NCBI GenBank assembly: GCA_009767595.1
Contig: VSDK01001298.1
Coordinates: 207,482-271,481 of the forward strand
Direction: 5' to 3'
Source: Symbiodinium kawagutii
Taxonomy: Eukaryota > Sar > Dinophyceae > Suessiales > Symbiodiniaceae
DNA length: 64,000 nucleotides
A program made the position numbers and the translations under genes. The number at the start of each line of letters is the position of its first letter. The stretch's first letter is position 1. Shown piece by piece: positions 35,166 to 47,770 of this stretch. Under the pieces are notes generated by a model. The model had not been told where the DNA came from. It did not search any database and worked only from the letters and a program-made list of their open reading frames with translations.

Positions 35166-36189
35166 CAACTAGCAACTTGATGTTTATTGATGGTCAGCAA
35201 GATGGTTGATTGATGACTATACCAAGATACCAGGATGAATGATGGTCAAGTATGGTTAACAACCCCCACCCACAGTGGGTTGTAGCCCTGGTTTGTCATA
35301 GTGGTGGCCAAAAGAGATGGACTGTTGTCATCTGGGCCCCTAAATCGTGTACCCTTCAAACATGTGCTGTTTCGTCCGCTTGTGAATAGCTTCAACTATA
35401 GGCCAAGCCACTGCATGTATAGATTGTATGATGGTATAGATGAATTGCTTATTGGAGAAATGAATATATGCTTATATATGTAATGAAACACATATACACT
35501 GTATATGTAATGTATGTATGTAATGCAATGAATTGTACATATTTGAAAGATATGTGTACTTGCACATTCACCTGTCATTTGTGACTCTTCCAGACACTTT
35601 CATACCACTGCTTCCAGCTGAGGTCCGAATTAGCTACACCAGTTTCTTGTTCACAGGGCCGGGAGACCGAAGGTAGGGGATGCGCAGGTGCCAACGGAGA
35701 GATTTCTAGGTTGAAACAGTTGATTTGAATCATTCAGTTTCACCCTTACGATTTTTTTTGGCTTTACCTTCCTTCATGAGTGTCCGGATGATATGCATGA
35801 GGGAATGAACATACTGAAAGGGTTGCATCCGCTATTATGGTATCCCAAGCGGCTCTTTCCCCACTAAACGCTGCAGTCTGCTGGGTGGTGCTGGGTTGAG
35901 CCCAGGTATCACATTGTGGAGCGGCGCATGCGACATCTGGCAGAAGGTGGTGTGCCGAGCCGGTGGTGAGTGTCCGGTCGGGTGGAGGGAAACATCCAAC
36001 AATCATACAACAAGAGATGGATTTCCAGGGTTTCTCATTTGTATCAGTTGGTTGCGTGTTGTGGTATAGGGGGGTATGGGAACTTCCCTGGTGTACACGC
36101 ATATTTGAAACTTGGAACTTTCAGCATTTTCGTTATATATCTCTTCTCTCTTTTTCACGAACAGGGGAGGTTCTTCAGGTCCTTCTAGA

Positions 36190-36360
36190 ACTTGCGCTTA
36201 GAAGTGGATGATGAACTACCACTATCAACCATTCTTAACCACCATGATCTGGTTAATAGTGGTAGTTCATCCACTACGAACCATTGTATTTTTGATTAAC
36301 CACCTATCCTATTAACTACCACTATTAACCACCATGATCAACCATTGTTCTTCCAATCCA
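36190..36360. repeat. Inverted/direct repeats of AACTACCACTATTAACCACC
   Basis: The motif AACTACCACTATCAACC / AACTACCACTATTAACCACC occurs twice in direct orientation, with its complement GGTTAATAGTGGTAGTT between them (36251-36270). Together with CCATGATC boxes it forms a nested foldback region. No coding signal. Confidence 0.6.
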
Positions 36361-38810
36361 GCGGTTCTGGTTTCTTGGAATCGGCGAACAACCGGAGCAT
36401 GTGCGCAGGTCAACGGACGAAAACGGGTTTTCCCATGACTTCAGTTGGGTGCAGACATGTGCAGACTAACCGTTGCATGACCACGACATAACAATCATAT
36501 CACCTGACCATTACACATCTATCATACACTCCTTGACCACTATATATCTATCATGAACGACTTGACCACTGCATATCTATCATAAACCACTTGATTACAT
36601 ATCTATCATGACCCAGTATATATCCATTCTTAACGCATTACATGACCATTGCTACCCCACGACTCCATTGCTGGAGCCTCCTCCAGGCACCATCTAAGCA
36701 CCTCTTGGGCACCAGTGGAGTGCACAGCGGGTAACATCGAGCGAGCCGAGCGATTCACGCGGCAAAAAACAACCGTTGCATAGGGATGTAACAACAGGGA
36801 TGCATACAACCATAGGTATATAACAAGGGATGGAACAATAGGGATGATGCAACAATAGGGATGATGCAACAATAGGGATGTAACAATACTGGTTGGTTGT
36901 TTGATTGACATTTGCTTATTTTTCCTGTTGTATGAGCAAGTGGTTGGTTGACACCAACCAGAATATGGTTGATGCATATAACAATAAGCATGTAACAATA
37001 GTTGACAGAGATACAGAAATCAGAGCCTAACATCAGGGTTTAAGAATAGGCATACAACTGTAGGCATGTAACAATTGGTATGTACTGCTAACAGGGATGG
37101 TGGGCAAAGAGCAGGGATAGTAATTCCGCAACCATGACATGATGCTAAAATTGTTTTCCCACCCTTCCACTGGTATATCCTGTATACTGCTAGAAGACAT
37201 ATGACTGGTATTTGTGGGCCCTGATGGAATAAGAATGGTTTTTGTACTTACTATTGTTCATCTGTATTTCATTGTATTGGTGGTGTAAGTGGAGTACTTG
37301 CCATCGATGGCATTTCTTGACCGCTCGGTGAAGCCGCTGTGCCATGGGAACTCGATGGGCTTAGACGGGTCAGTAGCGCTGGCAGGGTGGCTGCAACTCC
37401 AACATTGGTAGCACAGTGCAGCAGAGCTGCATGATCTTTCTTTGGGCAAACTGTTGTTCTCCCCTAGTATCAACCATTCACCAGCAAACCATTCATGTGA
37501 ATATTTTGAATAGTTGGTAAGACTACATTGCAAAAGGTTCACCGACCCAGTTTTGACTACATTGATTGTATGAACCGTTTTTTTGGCAGACTGCAGACAA
37601 GGACATTTTATTTGGAAAGAGCAGTCGCGGTCTTGGTTGTCTGTATTTTTGTGGTTGCATCTTCTACTGACAATACAATTCGGCTCTTTCTTCCTAGCAA
37701 CCTTACACAGTAGAAGATTTCTTAGACTTTGGAATTGATTCTCTTGAACACCTAAGACATGTCCCGGCAAGATTGCTCCTGTTGGGTCCTACTGATTGAG
37801 CTATAGCCGTTCTGGTGGCGCTTTCCCCAGCTGCTGACAGTTCACAGCTACAGCCACCCTGGTCGTAAGCTTCTTGGCTGTGACCCGATTCATTTGTTTT
37901 GACGGCGATGGGATGCCAGGGAAATCCCCAGAGATGGGTGCAGCAGGGCCAGGTCACAGTCACAGTCTTCTTGGAAGGGACGAAATATGGTTGTGGGTCA
38001 ATATGAATCAACCAACTCATGGGGAATAGTAAGCAACAATAATCGGGAGAACAATGGTGAGTGATGGGCATAGCCATATCTAAAATCAAAGTGCCGAAAA
38101 ACTTTGCTCACAGGATTTCTTTTTTGATGCGTCGGCTTTTTGAGACCCATGTGCATGTGGGAAGGTCCTAATTTCAAGTGCAGATAGGCTTCGTTGGCAG
38201 AGTTGATTTCCTGCATCCCAGATACGGCAAGGGTGTACAAAGTACGTCAATGCCTGCACAAATCGGGGCCAAGCTGGACAGTGGGGCAGAACCAGGCCTG
38301 CTGTTGGGCACGATGTGGGTTAAGTACTGGTGGAAACGCAACTCACTTTCCGGGTTCCAAGGGAATAGGACCCTGGCACCATCAGATGTGCCTCCTACAT
38401 GGGATCATGACCTTGGCCCTTTGGCAACTTTGGGATTTCTGAAATGCAAATTTCGATGTCGTTTTTTGATTGCAAAGCATCATGATTCGTGAGCACAAGA
38501 GCAGTATGATGCTTGCTATTCATTTGGCGGAAAACATTCCAGGTGACGGTCGTTTGTCGGCGGACCGCATGAGATACATGGCTCGGATCATAAAGTCCCT
38601 TTGTAGGTGATACTTTTAGTATGAGGTTTGTATTAGCTTTCCGGACTTGACTCCTGACATATCCACAGAAATGTCTCCACATGCTTTCGACGATGCCATG
38701 CATACGCATGGGTGTAACATGAAAAGACATATTGTATGGAGACATATGTCAGAGCAGATGCACTTGTTCTGACTTATATCTATCTATATATATATATATA
38801 TGTATATATA

Positions 38811-38873
38811 TGGTGGTTTCTCATAGTAAACCAACCATTTTTAGGGACCTCTATTTTGAGAAAACAAATATGG
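38811..38873. mobile_element. Short family-1 inverted-repeat element
   Basis: Starts GGTGGTTTCTCATAGTAAACC and ends CTCTATTTTGAGAAAAC. It has both ends but lacks much of the interior present in full copies. It directly follows a TATATA microsatellite (38787-38810). Confidence 0.6.
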
Positions 38874-40090
38874 TGGCATACCATTGACACTTTCAAGAAC
38901 TGCTCCCGTAGCTTTGATTGTGCTCGGCAGAGACTTACCAGTGGCTTCGGTCTGGCAACGCGGCCGCAGTTCCCATGGCAGCAGATTTATCCAATTGTTT
39001 GCGTGAAGCATTTTGGTTTGAAAGCATCATTCGGATTCTTTTCTACAGTCTGATCATCTCACAAATGGTATGGAAGGGGATGACATGACGACCCATCTCA
39101 CGTTTGAGTCTGCACGCAGTTTGATGTTATAATGGGTTGGGCCACCGATCCAGAGGTGTTTGGTGTGGCTGGGTAACTACCAACCTAAATTTTAGCCAGG
39201 ATCCCAGCAGTCTTAACAGATTAGCTTGGCAGCTGGTCATTTTCGGGTTGAAATGAAGGAACCAGTCAAGGAGCACACACCTGCGCATAGCTAGCCATTT
39301 TTAGTAGGGCAGCATCGGAGCATGCCTCGCCATCGTGGATTGTCTATCTGTTTTGTCACAAACACGTAGTTAGTATTAGCTAGTCAGAATGTGCAAAAAG
39401 TATGTTCTCATTTGCAAAATGAAAATTACTGCTGCAGCTTTGATTCTCGAACGCGACACTTGGATCGAACCCTTGATTCGACTGTTGCCTTCCGTCATGG
39501 GACTTTCTGTGGCTGCGATCCCGACCGTCAACCAACCAGTTATTCCCACCAGGGAAACTGCGAGGCAAAGAGGTGAAACATGAACGCCTTTGGCATTTGC
39601 TGGGGATATTGGTCCAACTGGGGGTGTTCAGGAGCACAGGTAGCTGGTCATTTCTTTGGGAAACCCACCAACTTTTGGGGTCAAGAGAGAGGTACTTTTG
39701 CAGGATGAGGTCCAAGATTGTGCAGTTCGTATGTTTCAAGCAGTTTTCCAGTCAGATTTCCCAACGTTTACCATCGTTTACCAGCATATTTGGTCAGAAG
39801 TCACCATGTTAGGCTCCAAAGTTGGGGCCAATTTCTCGTGTAGCTTAAGCAGCAAGAGTTCCTGAACCAAGAATTGTTTTGGGATGATAGTTACCAATTT
39901 GCGCTGCCGTCTTTCTGCAACAAGGGATTGATAGTGGTTTGTAGTGATTTATGAAGTTCGGTCAGTGGTGATGATAATGTTTAGTTGAAAAACAGGTTGC
40001 TAGTGATGGTCAACAATGGAAAGTCACTGTAAAATCTGTTAATCATTGTAGATCATGTCGATTACCGTCGAGAAAGGCTTCCCTATTCAA

Positions 40091-40199
40091 ATGGTGGTTT
40101 CTCAAAATACGGGGGCTCCCAAATCATCCTTTCTATTAGTCATTTACAATAATAAACCAGCTATTTTGGGATACCGCTATTTTGAGAAACCACCAAATG
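40091..40199. mobile_element. Family-1 inverted-repeat element, well preserved
   Basis: The ends are near-perfect inverted copies: ATGGTGGTTTCTCAAAATA at the left and TATTTTGAGAAACCACCAAAT at the right. The interior carries AATAAACCAGCTATTTTGGG. It is about 109 bp with no ORF, the best reference copy of this family in the window. Confidence 0.75.
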
Positions 40200-41111
40200 G
40201 GGTTCTTCTTGTGAGTTGGTGGTATCCAAGAGATGGATGGACCCACCCGACAGCGCTGGTATGAACGGGCCACCCTTTTGAGCATGGCGGCTGTAACTGG
40301 TTGGCATAGCTATTGGCTGCAAGACGATTTGGCTGTGGGTCCAAACCACAGTACCCGAATGAACATCCAACAAGTGACCAAACCAGTCTACTACCAAGAA
40401 TGGGTAGTAATTACCAAAGACTGCTCATTTTTTGAATGCTTAGTATTGACCTACAACCATGTAAATACTTGTCATCCAGCGATGTTCGGTGCTTTTATTT
40501 GCATTTGATTCAAGAAATAGTCTTGTGACATGGGAGAGGTTGAGATCTCCGAAAGCAGCAAGCCCTTTTCCAAGCACAAACAATGACAGGTGTTGGGGTG
40601 CTCGCCGATTGAGATGATTCCCTTAGTTATCCATTTACTTGTGATGAACATGTTGGTTCTATCTTGGTAGTGGTTTTGTTGGCATGCGCGTATACTGTAT
40701 GTTAAACAGATAGTATGTATCTAGTGTGTTGAGGTGATGTGATGTAGTGTGTTGTGATACAATGCAGCTGCAATTGTCACTGTACTAGTGGCTTGCATTG
40801 TGTTGTATTGTAACGAAACGTTGATGCTGCGGTACCTTGGATTTCGTTCGGCACCAAGCCTGTATTCTTGAATGCTCACGCTGATCTTGGGGGGCTTACG
40901 ACTCCTGTGTGCCCAATATGTACATACAGTGTGATCAGTATGCAAATTTACCTGTGCAAGACATGTGTATGTTACAGATTTCTATATCGCAAGCTCCTAT
41001 TCTCATGGCTTTTGTGATTTCACTGGCAAGTTAGGTGGGTTTGTCCGTAGATGCTGTACCCCTGCTGGTTGGTTTCCCTATTGATAATGGTTACTATTGC
41101 ATGGTTGGTAG

Positions 41112-41238
41112 GTACCACGGCCATGGACAACCCCCTATTGTGTGCGAAGAGTTGTGGCTGCAGCGCTTTAGCTCAAAGCTGGGGACCTTTCAGCGGCTAA
41201 GGAGGCGGGCCTGGGTGGCGAGATGGAAGATGTTCTAA
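41112..41238 (+). CDS. Last exon of unidentified gene Z
   Basis: After an AG/G acceptor (AG at 41110-41111) the + frame reads YHGHGQPPIVCEELWLQRFS and continues, rich in Arg and Trp, to TAA (41236-41238). Codons are purine-first. No partner exon was found upstream and the family is unknown. Confidence 0.35.
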
Positions 41239-42187
41239 TTTGTATTCCGTGAGTGCAGTGCAGTGCAGAGTAGTGTAGGATAGTGTAGTGTAATGTGTCT
41301 ACATATGTAAATGTGTCTGTCTGTATGCATATAGTTTGTACTTGCAAATGAAACGAGGAAAGCCATTAAGAATTCGATATGTCATTTTTCAAGTTATCAA
41401 AATCCGTGGATGAGTAAACTTGTTTTCCAGTGAAGCATTTTCAATGTACAAGGTGTCCAAATACTGGAGTGGGGGTAGCTGGATGCTTCGCTTCAATGAT
41501 TTTTGAATCGATTTCTAAAAACGAAGCATCAATACACCATTCGGCAGAATGGATTGAAACACGTTTGCTGTCACACATTTTGAACTGGAGAGGTATGAAT
41601 TTCAAAGTCACAGCCTTCTTCCGGGGAATCATGTTCATGACCAGTCCTAATTCAATGGCCAGCTCCCAATGGCGTCGTCCAAGTCTAGTTTTGGGCGTGT
41701 CCCATGATCATAAGTTGGAAGGTACGGAAAGTACATTTCCTTCAGATGGACTGCCAGCAGTTGCATGTTCCAGACACTATCAATGATGGAATCATCACGA
41801 ATCCTGCAGGCCTTTGCATTTTATCTGTTGTCCGTTGAGAATGTTTCGACCTCAAATTGTTCGGGGTCACATACAACTTGTCCTAAAAAGGTAATACATA
41901 CCAGTATTTTCAAGTGACCTGATTCACTACTACACTGAAAACACTTGACGTTTAAGCAATTATTTTGTTGACTAACTATAGTTGTGGAAGCTTATACGTA
42001 CTACTCCATACATAACTATAAACATCATTATGTTATCATTAGAGTCCAAAGGAATATCAACGGATATATGTATAGATACATATACTTAGAAATATACATA
42101 TTACTCAAGTATGACTCGTATTTATTGAAGAAAATGTCCCATGTCTAGGTCAATACTCTAAGAAAATAGTACACATTTTAGAACTAA

Positions 42188-42260
42188 TCATTATCCCTAT
42201 AAAATTGTTGGCGAACTTATCCACCATTATTTGGTTGACGAATTTTGACCCATAGCCAAA
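42188..42260. mobile_element. Partial family-2 inverted-repeat element
   Basis: CATTATCCCTATAAAATTG, TTTGGTTGACG and the end TTTTGACCCATAGCCAAAT match the right half of the copy at 34474-34582. The left half is not recognisable. Confidence 0.45.
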
Positions 42261-42312
42261 TTACTCCATACGTCATCCCTGCTAAGTAGCTGTTACCTGG
42301 TTCAACCTGCAG

Positions 42313-42374
42313 GTCATGGCATTGAAAAGGCGCAAGACTGTCCCCTTGGAGGTTGAGGTGCAGCTTGCGGAGCG
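42313..42374 (+). CDS. Possible short exon, unidentified
   Basis: An AG/G acceptor (CCTGCAG) is followed by the frame VMALKRRKTVPLEVEVQLAE, ending at a GT donor (GTGACAGC). Composition and both borders suit an exon. It could be a 5' exon of gene C, but no phase test was possible. Confidence 0.3.
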
Positions 42375-42985
42375 GTGACAGCTGGCCGGCTGGCCTTGGT
42401 GAAGCACCGGCGAGACGTGTCAGACGCGCAAGGCTACTGGTTGGTTATGAACGGTGGATTTTGGTGAATGGTTGGTAATTTGTAGTGGTTAATCATGATA
42501 ATTGTTTTTAAGCGATTGATTTTGGCTTTTAACCAATGGTTTTTAGTAGCAACCGATGGTTTTGTGGGCAACTGTGATTAAACCCCGCGAGAAACGTGGG
42601 TTGAAGATTGTGAATCCAAACAGGAAGGGGGGTCAAGGGGAGACGAAGTGGAAGGACCCCAGCCAACGAATCATCAAGTCTCGAAATGATGGATGTTTTC
42701 CGATTTTTGTTGGTTGTTATTCCCTGTCGAAGTTTTCCATTGTCGGTGATCCATTATTTTTGTGATTTATACGGCATGAAGAATCCTACGAAGACGCTGC
42801 CCTTCCCCAGCAGCCGATCAATGAGGAGTTGAGCCCACGACCCTTTTGTTGAATGTGAATACGATATGTCAAACAGTGATGATAATGAAAACACAGCATC
42901 AGCTAACTAACATGAAACACTGAACTAAGTCATTGCATTCCACTACCTCATTGATTCATAAAGCTTGGGTTAATTCGTAGCATTC

Positions 42986-43402
42986 CTAGAAGCATCGAAT
43001 TTCGTACCCACACCTTGGGGTGAGCTCCGGGGGGCAACTCTTCTGGGCAGGACCATCATTCCCCAAGCATCGCGCACTGGCCATCACATGAAGGAAGCAT
43101 GAGCCAATCGCCAGCCACCTGTATTTTTTAGACCATTCACCAACCATAGCCCCACCATAGCCAACTATCACGAAGCGTTTCCCCAGCCGTTCGGTTTTCC
43201 TCAGCCATTCGTTGCGACAGGACAAAGAGAACTGCCCTGCAAATGTCAGCCGCAAGACGCTGAAGGGCGGCAGCCCTAGAGAAGCGACAAGGAGGGGTGG
43301 GTGGGGTGGGTTGGGCTGGGTTGGGCTGGGTTGGGCTGGGTTGGGCTGGGTGGGGTTGGCTGGGTTAGGTGGCTTGGGTATGTATTGGTTAGAGTGTATC
43401 AT
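42986..43402 (-). CDS. Hypothetical minus-strand ORF, doubtful
   Basis: The 138-codon minus frame ends in TAG. Its first third is translation of the G-rich repeat at 43292-43378 (Pro/Asn/Gln units). The remainder, with RFVIVGYGGAMVGEWSKKYR, is moderately coding-like. No family and no splice-supported partner. Confidence 0.15.
   Translation of the reverse strand: MIHSNQYIPKPPNPANPTQPNPAQPSPTQPNPPHPPLLVASLGLPPFSVLRLTFAGQFSLSCRNEWLRKTERLGKRFVIVGYGGAMVGEWSKKYRWLAIGSCFLHVMASARCLGNDGPAQKSCPPELTPRCGYEIRCF
43292..43378. repeat. 10-bp G-rich repeat (TTGGGCTGGG)
   Basis: Five or more copies of TTGGGCTGGG, flanked by GGGTGGGGTGGG-type variants. The many G-triplets on the plus strand could form G-quadruplexes. 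Confidence 0.85.
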
Positions 43403-44250
43403 TCTGAGAGCTTTCGGAGAATTGGTTATCCAGGCTTGATGCGCTACCAGTGATGCTTCTCTATATTTTTTGTTTTTTCGGACTCTTCATTTTGACAAAG
43501 GTCTTGTTCCGTCCGAGTCGTCACAACGGGAGACTGTGAAGTCACGTTTCACCTTGGGGTACCCTAATCTTGTGAACGATGGAGAAATGGTTGCTCGGGG
43601 ACTATTCAGAATAGCCACTGGTGAAGTTCAATGATCTATACATGGTTAGTAATCACGGTTGGTGATCCTGGGTTTATCTTACAACTTTGCCACCCTCTGG
43701 CAGGGCACCCTGGTGCCAACATGTTGGTGGTCAGCAGATTATTGCTCTTTGGTCAATGTGGACCAGCACCAAGAAGTTGTTTGATAAACAATGCTTCCAG
43801 ATGCCATAGATTTATAACTAGCACATCTTAGTATTCACCAGATAGCTTGGCCAAAGATGGTTGCAGTCCGTGCGTGAGAATGGCTGACATGATTTCTACT
43901 TGAAGATTTTCTCTTGAGGTGACACCGTGACACGACTGTCAGATCAATGATATTCCAAGAGCTTCGCAATGCTGAGCCTCAAAGTAGCAGAGGTCAACAC
44001 GACCTGAGACGAGCGCCACCGCGGTCGCTAGACCGACCACCATGACCGCCATGACCACCAACTGCCACAAAGGTCAAGTGCCAGCCGAAAATTCTTCACC
44101 AGCTTGCGTTCGCCAGCAGTACAACTATGACTCCCGGGTGAAAAATTGGGACAAATGATGTTGCAGCCTAGCACTTGACCTTCATTGGTGCGACCGACTC
44201 AAACTTACTGGGTGCTTTGAAGCTGCTTGCGGCCAGTTGAATCGCTGAAG

Positions 44251-44421
44251 GCCAAGATTGTAGCCAAGTCCAGAAGTATGTCGACTGCATGGAGGGATGC
44301 TGTGATCCGACCTTCCTGTTCAGACCATCCATCCACCGCAGATGGCTACAGGTGGAGTGGCTTTATTCCCTGGGCGGGATCGAAGGGCAGTAAAATATCT
44401 CCGAACCCGGTCTGGCATTGA
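44251..44421 (+). CDS. Possible exon, unidentified
   Basis: After CTGAAG/G the + frame reads AKIVAKSRSMSTAWRDAVIR. It may end at a donor well before the in-frame stop at 44421. Another + frame over 44342-44629 is also open. Candidate upstream exon of gene C; weak. Confidence 0.25.
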   Translation, partial: AKIVAKSRSMSTAWRDAVIRPSCSDHPSTADGYRWSGFIPWAGSKGSKISPNPVWH

Positions 44422-44575
44422 GCCCGGGTGCAGCTTCGCAACTGTCCTGGGCACTTGGAGATTGAGTGCCTCGTGGCATGCCACCATGTTGCTAGCACCA
44501 CGATGGCTTGCGCGGGGAGGTGGACAGCGTGAGGCGAGCCCAACGCTGCAAGGACACCCGGCGAAGGCGTCGACA

Positions 44576-44616
44576 CGCGATGCGAAGCCCTGGAGGTTCG
44601 AGGGCTTCGCATCGCG
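44576..44616. repeat. Perfect 16-bp hairpin
   Basis: CGCGATGCGAAGCCCT (44576-44591) and its exact reverse complement (44601-44616) are separated by a 9-base loop, GGAGGTTCG. GC-rich and stable; no flanking U-run to suggest a bacterial-type terminator, and none is expected in this genome. Confidence 0.9.
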
Positions 44617-44998
44617 CGGCAGCGATTGAGAAGTTGGGTCTGAATTATCTGCAGCAAACGCATCGCCCACAACTCTGGAAGTTGTAGATTCAAAGATTTA
44701 TTTAGATTTATGATTTGAAAGTGAGCCTTTCTCCTGTTCGCTGGCGGTGACCCCCAGTTGAAGTTGAGCCGCATACATTCAACAGCTTTCTCGAAAAAAT
44801 GGCGTGTTGGGATGTTTTAGTAGTAAGTTTCTGTACGGATGAGTCAAAGCACGGATGGCGACACTGTTGTGATGAGAAGCGGCTAAGAGACCTGGAGAGG
44901 ATTGTTGTGTTCATTTTGTAAAGCGGTCAGAGCTCAGTTTTTGGAATTTCTGCTGGATGGCCATGGGGTGTGGCTTGGATTGGCCATGGATCACTGGT

Positions 44999-45448
44999 TT
45001 AACCCGGGAGGTTGGTGGGCAATATTGGTTGATAATGGTTGATAATTGTTAACGCTTGATGATGGCGCAATATGGTGAACCATTGACGAATAGAGAATGT
45101 AATGGTGAAAAATACTTCATCAGGCCGATAATGGTTTATCATAGAGATGAATCTATAACTAGCAACGGTCACCAAAATATGGAGGTGTCCAGAAACGGAG
45201 CACGACCATAGTTGGTGACGATCCGACCAAGATGGTTTGGTGGGTGCAGAATCGTCAGCCCCATGTGATCTTCCACTGCCGGCCTTGATTGCCTCGTTTG
45301 CTGAGGCGAAAAGAGTGCCCAGTATCGACCTCAGAGAAAACACGGAGGGTGTGGAAGAATTTATTGGGAATTGTCTTGGGGGTTGCCATTCATCAGCCAA
45401 GACATGGGATGCCAAAGCGACAATGATGGGGATACAAAGAGCAAACAC
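44999..45448. other. Region open on both strands
   Basis: The minus frame could encode a secretory-signal-like start (FALCIPIIVALASHVLADEW), though without ATG at that point. The plus frame over 45237-45430 (ALIASFAEAKRVPSIDLREN) has an AG/G acceptor at 45304-45305 and a GT donor after GAGG. I favour the plus strand, as an upstream exon of gene C, but only weakly. Confidence 0.25.
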
Positions 45449-45818
45449 ATGAGGAGATACAGCCAGCCCAATAAAAACTTAAGTGATGTCACCCAAAGTC
45501 ACGATTTCCCATTGAAGTGGCACTCCGGAATCGAATGTTTGGTGTTTACAGGGAGGTGCACGAACTGGTTAATGAAAGTGTGGAAACCCCATTGGCCTAT
45601 GGGGTAGGAGAGCTGGTCAGTTTTTATGGCTCAATCGTTAGTTGCTCACTTTTTGGAAATGGCGCCAAACAAATTTGGAAATGGCAGACCTTACCAACCT
45701 TCTCCTGTCATCATGTGGTAGAGTCATAACCCAAGACCTACAAACATTGATGGATCCGTTCCTACTGTACTTCATTACGGATGGAAGACTACATGCCGGC
45801 TACATAGGCACATGCACA

Positions 45819-45858
45819 CGCACACACACACATCATACTCTCTCTCTCTCTCTCTATC
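45819..45858. repeat. (CA)n and (TC)n microsatellites
   Basis: A short CACACACACA run is followed by TCTCTCTCTCTCTCT, just before exon 45940-46103. Confidence 0.9.
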
Positions 45859-45939
45859 GATATGTATATATAGAATTAAATAAATAGATAAATCAACGTA
45901 TGAAAAAATAACTAAAATATCTTTACACCATATGCAAAG

Positions 45940-46407
45940 GCTGTCCTTTGAAGCGTTTTTGATTGTACTTCGACGCTGGCTGAGCAGTGGGTTTGGCCAG
46001 CTGCAGTTGGCGTGGCTTTGCAGCAGGAAGTCAGTGGAGGAAATCTATCAGAAGAAGAGCCAGCTGGAGTCGGGACACCTGGAGTACTTGGATGTCTTCC
46101 GGGGTTATAACCCTGGTTGTAAGCCCTATAAGGTAGCTTACAACCTCTAGAAACCATGGTTGGGGACCACTTACTAAGTGGGGGTGCACAGTGGAGTACA
46201 GATGTTACTATGGCTGGGGTTTGGCAAACAACCAGGGGTCACAAGCAGTTGGGGACCTTTAGAATCAGTGGTTTGGAACCTTCAGCACTTCATGCTTTGC
46301 CCAGTCGCATCAGGGACGGTGTGAGGGATTTTCAGATGCACGTAGACATGTTGATTGAAGTTCCTGCGCTTTGGGGTGCTTCGGCGGCTGCTGCCGCCAG
46401 TGCATAA
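45940..46407 (+). CDS. Last two exons of unidentified gene C
   Basis: Exon 45940-46103 starts after AAAG/G and reads FLIVLRRWLSSGFGQLQLAW, then SVEEIYQKKSQLESGHLEYL. Its GT donor (GTTATAACC) leaves phase 1. Exon 46286-46407 restores the frame and reads ALHALPSRIRDGVRDFQMHV, ending VPALWGASAAAAASA and TAA. Both exons are helix-rich and coding-like, and the phase match is a real test passed. Function is unknown. Exon-like pieces at 42313, 44251 and 45306 may be its 5' exons. Confidence 0.45.
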
Positions 46408-46959
46408 CGCGCAAAAAGATCTCTTTGCAATCACTGGTCACCGCACACAGCACTTCAGTCTGAGTCCCGTCCCATGTTTCTCCACTTTGTTTTCATAGGT
46501 GAATCATACTTGTCCGGTACAGAGGTTTATTTGGCTACCAGGGTTTGAGGCCCAAAAACCAGATGTCATTCCTTTGACATCCTTTGCTGAGGCACATTCT
46601 GCTGCGACCGGATTCCTATGCCACTCGGATATCATTCTGTTGATGAAGCTGCAGCGATGATGGACGGCCTCCAAAACATGAAAACATCATTCACCTATTC
46701 TGACTACTGGGTGACCATTGTTTGTTCCCATGGTATGATTCAGCTATTCTAGGGAAGTGTTTTGAGGCCTTCGTGCCATGTCCAAATCGTTTGGTCCCAT
46801 ATGCCAAAGTTTCTGAAGCTAACGGGCTGAGAGGAATTCATTTTCTGTTGTGAACATCAAGGAATGTTCCTTCTAGGCGAACACACACCTTGTCCAGTGG
46901 CTGAAACAATGAACCGGGACAGCCCCCCTAAAGCTGGCAGTTTTCCTATAATGAAGATG

Positions 46960-47350
46960 ATCAAACGGATCAGATCTTTCCGGGATCGGGATCAGAGACA
47001 GTTCCTAAGATTCCCAGGCAGTTCCTGATCAAAGTGCCAAAGCTGGCAGTTTTTCTAAGATCAGGATCATGCTCAGATTTGATCATTTGGATCAGTTGGA
47101 TAATTGATCATGATCCAAAAAATCCTAAGATCTTGATGAAATTGGATGATCAGAGTGCTTTCTTCAATTTTTTTGGATCAATTTGTTTTTTTGGATCAAT
47201 TATTTTTCTTGGATCAAATATTGGATCGGATCACCACTTGGATCACCACTTCTTTTCTTGAATGATCTTGGATCAATTTTGGATCACCACTGGATTGGAT
47301 TTATCCAATCTGATCATCCAGTGCCACTCATTGGATGATCAGATTTCGAT
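46960..47350. repeat. GATC-dense degenerate repeat region
   Basis: TTGGATCA, GGGATCGGGATCAG and CTGATCATCC-type units recur many times in about 390 bp. GATC is strongly over-represented. The + ORF here (IIWISWIIDHDPKNPKIL) is repeat translation. Confidence 0.7.
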
Positions 47351-47365
47351 GCCTGGGAAGCTCAG

Positions 47366-47770
47366 GTGGGATCCATTGAGCGTCAGAGCATGGAGCATTG
47401 GGTCTTCCATGTGTGGACCTCGGCCACGGCACATGGTGGCTGAAGCGGGCAATGAGTAACTGGAACCAATCGGTGAGTCTTGGGAAGTGATGATTGGTAT
47501 GGGCTAATCGTGATTCATATCACTTGTCATGATGATCATGACTAGTAAGGGCTCGGATCATGACTAGTAAGGGAAATTCATATCATGGTTGATGATCCCC
47601 GTTTGAATTTTTCATGGTTATCAAAGGTTATCCATCAACATGTCAACTGGTGACGTGGAGTGCTGAAGGGATTCTTACTCTTGGTGACTATGGACTGTTG
47701 CTTTGAGAGGCACTTCAAGTTTTTGCATCCCGAGCGCGTGTCGTTCCAGCATACCTGGCAGAACGCGTGA
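47366..47770 (+). CDS. Possible last two exons of a small unidentified gene D
   Basis: Exon 47366-47412 follows CTCAG/G and reads VGSIERQSMEHWVFH, ending in phase 2 at a GT donor. Exon 47710-47770 follows AG/G, restores frame and reads HFKFLHPERVSFQHTWQNA before TGA. An alternative donor (GTGGCTG) with another frame in the second exon is also possible. Lies between gene C and alpha-tubulin, same strand. Confidence 0.3.

Larger units (their letters stand above)
30474..41110. other. Long stretch with few supported genes
   Basis: Apart from the entries listed inside it, I found no exon chain here. Isolated coding-like frames occur on the minus strand near 35764-36000, 36640-36760, 37260-37420 and 37790-37960, and on the plus strand near 38178-38400 and 39389-39580. 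None joins to a second exon by phase or resembles a known family. Inverted-repeat elements and AT-rich spacers with TATATA runs make up much of the rest. Confidence 0.35.

Noticed and set aside
35396..35578. Short Tyr/Ile/His-rich ORFs around TATATG repeats (also 9395-9460, 26640-26690)
   Set aside because: Low-complexity TA/GTA repeat translation without exon borders.
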